From NCBI GenBank assembly GCA_937885175.1, contig CAKZZO010000056.1:1-24194 (forward strand): a DNA stretch of 24,194 nt, given 5' to 3'. This stretch comes from an uncultured Treponema sp. (GTDB lineage Bacteria > Spirochaetota > Spirochaetia > Treponematales > Treponemataceae). The position numbers and the translations under genes are program-made. Positions 22,980 through 24,194 of this stretch are shown piece by piece. Positions within the stretch are counted from its first letter, which is position 1. Every line of letters begins with the position of its first letter. Below the pieces are notes generated by a model that worked only from the letters and a program-made list of their open reading frames with translations, was not told the origin of the DNA and made no database searches.

Positions 22980-23050
22980 AAAACGATGAAAACGCTTGGA
23001 TGCACGCTGGAAGATGGGAAGGCGGTAAAGAGGTTTTCATCGTTTTTTTT
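22980..23050 (+). terminator. long-loop terminator of the acyl-CoA synthetase gene
   Basis: AAAACGATGAAAAC (22980-22993) pairs perfectly with GTTTTCATCGTTTT (23033-23046), followed by more T. The loop is about 39 nt, much longer than usual, and begins three bases after the stop codon. It also separates this gene from the convergent regulator. Confidence 0.75.
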
Positions 23051-23053
23051 ATG

Positions 23054-23338
23054 CTAAAGATCTTCGGCTAGTCTTTTCACTTCTTTCTTTAAGGTAAGAT
23101 ATTTTTTTAAATAGACGTTTTCCGACGCTTGATTTTCATCTCCCCTATATTCGACCAGGGATTCAACGGTTGTGCCTAATGCAGCGGCGATTTTAACTGC
23201 TTCTGTGGCTCTTGGCTCTGTATTTGCCCTCCTCATGCTGGAGACCGTTGTTTCAGAAACTCCCATTATGCCTGCAAGCCAGCGGTAAGAGGTATTTTGT
23301 TCTTCCCTTAAAAGTTCAACATTCTCCCAAAATGACAT
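23054..23338 (-). CDS. XRE-type helix-turn-helix regulator
   Basis: A 94-aa protein with a lambda-Cro/XRE helix-turn-helix in residues about 5-62: ENVELLREEQNTSYRWLAGIMGVSETTVSSMRRANTEPRATEAVKIAAALGTTVESLVE. A short helical, probably coiled-coil tail follows (ENVYLKKYLTLKKEVKRLAEDL). It has no sensor domain, so it probably acts as a simple dimeric repressor. A TATAAT ends five bases before the ATG, so its mRNA may be leaderless. It is divergent from the unknown gene and glycosyltransferase, across a 106-bp region full of inverted and direct repeats. Control of itself and of that operon is the natural inference. Confidence 0.85.
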   Translation of the reverse strand: MSFWENVELLREEQNTSYRWLAGIMGVSETTVSSMRRANTEPRATEAVKIAAALGTTVESLVEYRGDENQASENVYLKKYLTLKKEVKRLAEDL

Positions 23339-23343
23339 AAGAA

Positions 23344-23427
23344 ATTATATTACTTTTATTCGTAGTTTTACTTGAATAATACGAAAATACATAGTATTAT
23401 AAATAAACTACTTGTATTCGTAGTTTT
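23344..23427. promoter_or_regulatory. divergent promoter region with operator-like repeats
   Basis: For the plus strand: TTGAAT (23372-23377), 17 bp, TATTAT (23395-23400). For the minus strand: TATAAT at 23349-23344. The 13-mer TATTCGTAGTTTT occurs exactly at 23357-23369 and 23415-23427. AAACTAC/GTAGTTT with an 8-bp gap forms a perfect dyad at 23405-23426, and TTCGTA/TACGAA spans 23359-23385. The sites cover the minus-strand core promoter, the plus -35 and the plus transcription start, as expected for a repressor of both genes. Confidence 0.7.
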
Positions 23428-23444
23428 TGGAAGAAGAGGTCGTT

Positions 23445-23909
23445 TTGAAGCGTTTTGCCATTCTGTGTGGCTCAGCCCCGGAAGATTTCAGACAGAAAAA
23501 ACTTGTCTCAATGCATGATTTTCTCGTGAGCGTGGCGGGCGGTTCATGGATGGAAAGCGAAATTATTGTTTTTCCAAACGGAGTGCCTGAACTGATGCTG
23601 GAAACTGTCTTGCATAATGGACTGGAGGAGTGTGCCAGCGATGATGAAAAGGCCTCAGGTACAGAAATGACAGGTGAAGTTTTTCTGTATTTTTGCGCAC
23701 GGACGGAAAAGGACTTGGATGGAAAACTCTCAGACAGTGATTTTTCTGGCGTTACGGTGGTGCGGCTGGGAGCGGACGAAATCAGAAAAGACGTGATTGC
23801 ATACTATGGGGAACTTGCAAGACGTCTTGAAGTAGGCATGCGGGTAGAGTATGCCTGTGACGGGGAGTTAGTGAGCGAGAGAGAGCTGGGCTGGGAGAGC
23901 ATAGGGTGA
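23445..23909 (+). CDS. unknown protein upstream of a glycosyltransferase
   Basis: 154 residues starting MKRFAILCGSAPEDFRQKKL. I chose the TTG at 23445 because GAAGAGG lies five to six bases upstream; the TTG at 23427 lies in the operator region. There is no signal peptide or membrane segment. Alternating beta strands and helices (RFAILCG, SMHDFLVSVAGGSW, EIIVFPNGV, VFLYFCART, GVTVVRLG) suggest a small alpha/beta fold. The N-terminal half is loosely reminiscent of bacterial caspase-like proteins found in polysaccharide gene clusters, but the usual SGHG around the catalytic His is absent, so I do not assign a function. The stop overlaps the start of the glycosyltransferase by one base (TGATG), so the two are translationally coupled. 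Confidence 0.75.
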   Translation: MKRFAILCGSAPEDFRQKKLVSMHDFLVSVAGGSWMESEIIVFPNGVPELMLETVLHNGLEECASDDEKASGTEMTGEVFLYFCARTEKDLDGKLSDSDFSGVTVVRLGADEIRKDVIAYYGELARRLEVGMRVEYACDGELVSERELGWESIG

Positions 23910-24194
23910 TGGCGGTGACGGAAGAAAAAAACACTGGACAGAATCCGAATAATCCTCATGCCAAATTGACCGCAAGCGTCGTTTTATTCAATACGCCGAA
24001 AAAACAGATTGACTCGCTTTTTAGGTCAGTCTTTGAGTCAAAATGCGTGGGGGTTTTTTATATTGTTGACAATTCTCCCAGCGACAAGTGGCGTATCTTA
24101 GAAAAAGATTATGCCACTGCTGCTGAAAATACAGGAACAAAAATCCGCTACATTCACAACGCCAATTTGGGCTACGGCGCAAGCCACAATCTTG
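23909..24194 (+). CDS. glycosyltransferase family 2, 5' part only
   Basis: The window cuts this gene after 95 codons. The visible N-terminus is a nucleotide-sugar-binding GT-A fold: TASVVLFNTPKKQIDSLFRSVF, then FYIVDNSPSDKW and IRYIHNANLGYGASHNL. The pattern (SVVLFN..., VDNS, NLGYGAAHN) is typical of rhamnosyltransferase-like GT2 enzymes that build O-antigen or other surface polysaccharides. The ATG overlaps the preceding stop by one base. Its acceptor and sugar are unknown. Confidence 0.85.
   Translation, partial: MAVTEEKNTGQNPNNPHAKLTASVVLFNTPKKQIDSLFRSVFESKCVGVFYIVDNSPSDKWRILEKDYATAAENTGTKIRYIHNANLGYGASHNL

Noticed and set aside
23445..23909. Calling the 154-aa protein an active caspase-like protease
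   Set aside because: The similarity is only a loose pattern in the N-terminal half, and the expected His-Gly motif is not seen.

Overview
The window looks like a chromosomal segment of a moderate-GC spirochaete, most likely a host-associated, pectin-degrading Treponema. This is inferred from the gene content: a giant multi-domain pectinesterase-type lipoprotein, a sugar-sensor/AraC-type regulator, an unusually large SPase I and decayed PIN toxins. No 16S gene or other decisive marker is present.

Layout. Positions 1-519 hold no convincing gene. They carry a 200-bp tandem duplication built around a palindromic element whose ends copy the 3' end of the adjacent tRNA(CAU) (514-586, minus strand). 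The plus-strand pair rlmI-like methyltransferase and miaA follows, both RNA-modification genes. Then come a small unknown gene (minus), tatD (plus), class I fumarase (minus), a 5'-truncated VapC-like PIN fragment (minus), SPase I (plus) and secA (minus). lepB and secA are convergent export genes separated by a hairpin-rich spacer with a 23-bp tandem repeat.

The centre (11.1-18.9 kb) is the most interesting part. A sensor/AraC regulator is split by a run of nine C (nine G on the plus strand). One more C, or a -1 slip, would join the LacI-like sensing half to the DNA-binding half. It is divergent from a 1794-aa lipoprotein with a CE8 pectinesterase domain and many Ig-like and beta-sandwich modules. 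Downstream is a graveyard: a collapsed PIN toxin-antitoxin module and a frameshifted remnant of a second lipoprotein of the same type. After that come an Rpn-type nuclease gene with a 12-bp internal repeat, a long-chain acyl-CoA synthetase, an XRE-type regulator with palindromic sites in a divergent promoter, a 154-aa unknown protein and the start of a family 2 glycosyltransferase. The last two probably begin a surface-polysaccharide operon.

A recurring feature is promoter geometry. Several housekeeping genes (rlmI, fumarase, lepB, secA) have a -35/17-bp/-10 promoter whose -10 box ends only 6-7 bp before the ATG, with no usable Shine-Dalgarno. This predicts leaderless mRNAs. Other genes (miaA, the lipoprotein, the nuclease, the acyl-CoA synthetase) have ordinary Shine-Dalgarno leaders.
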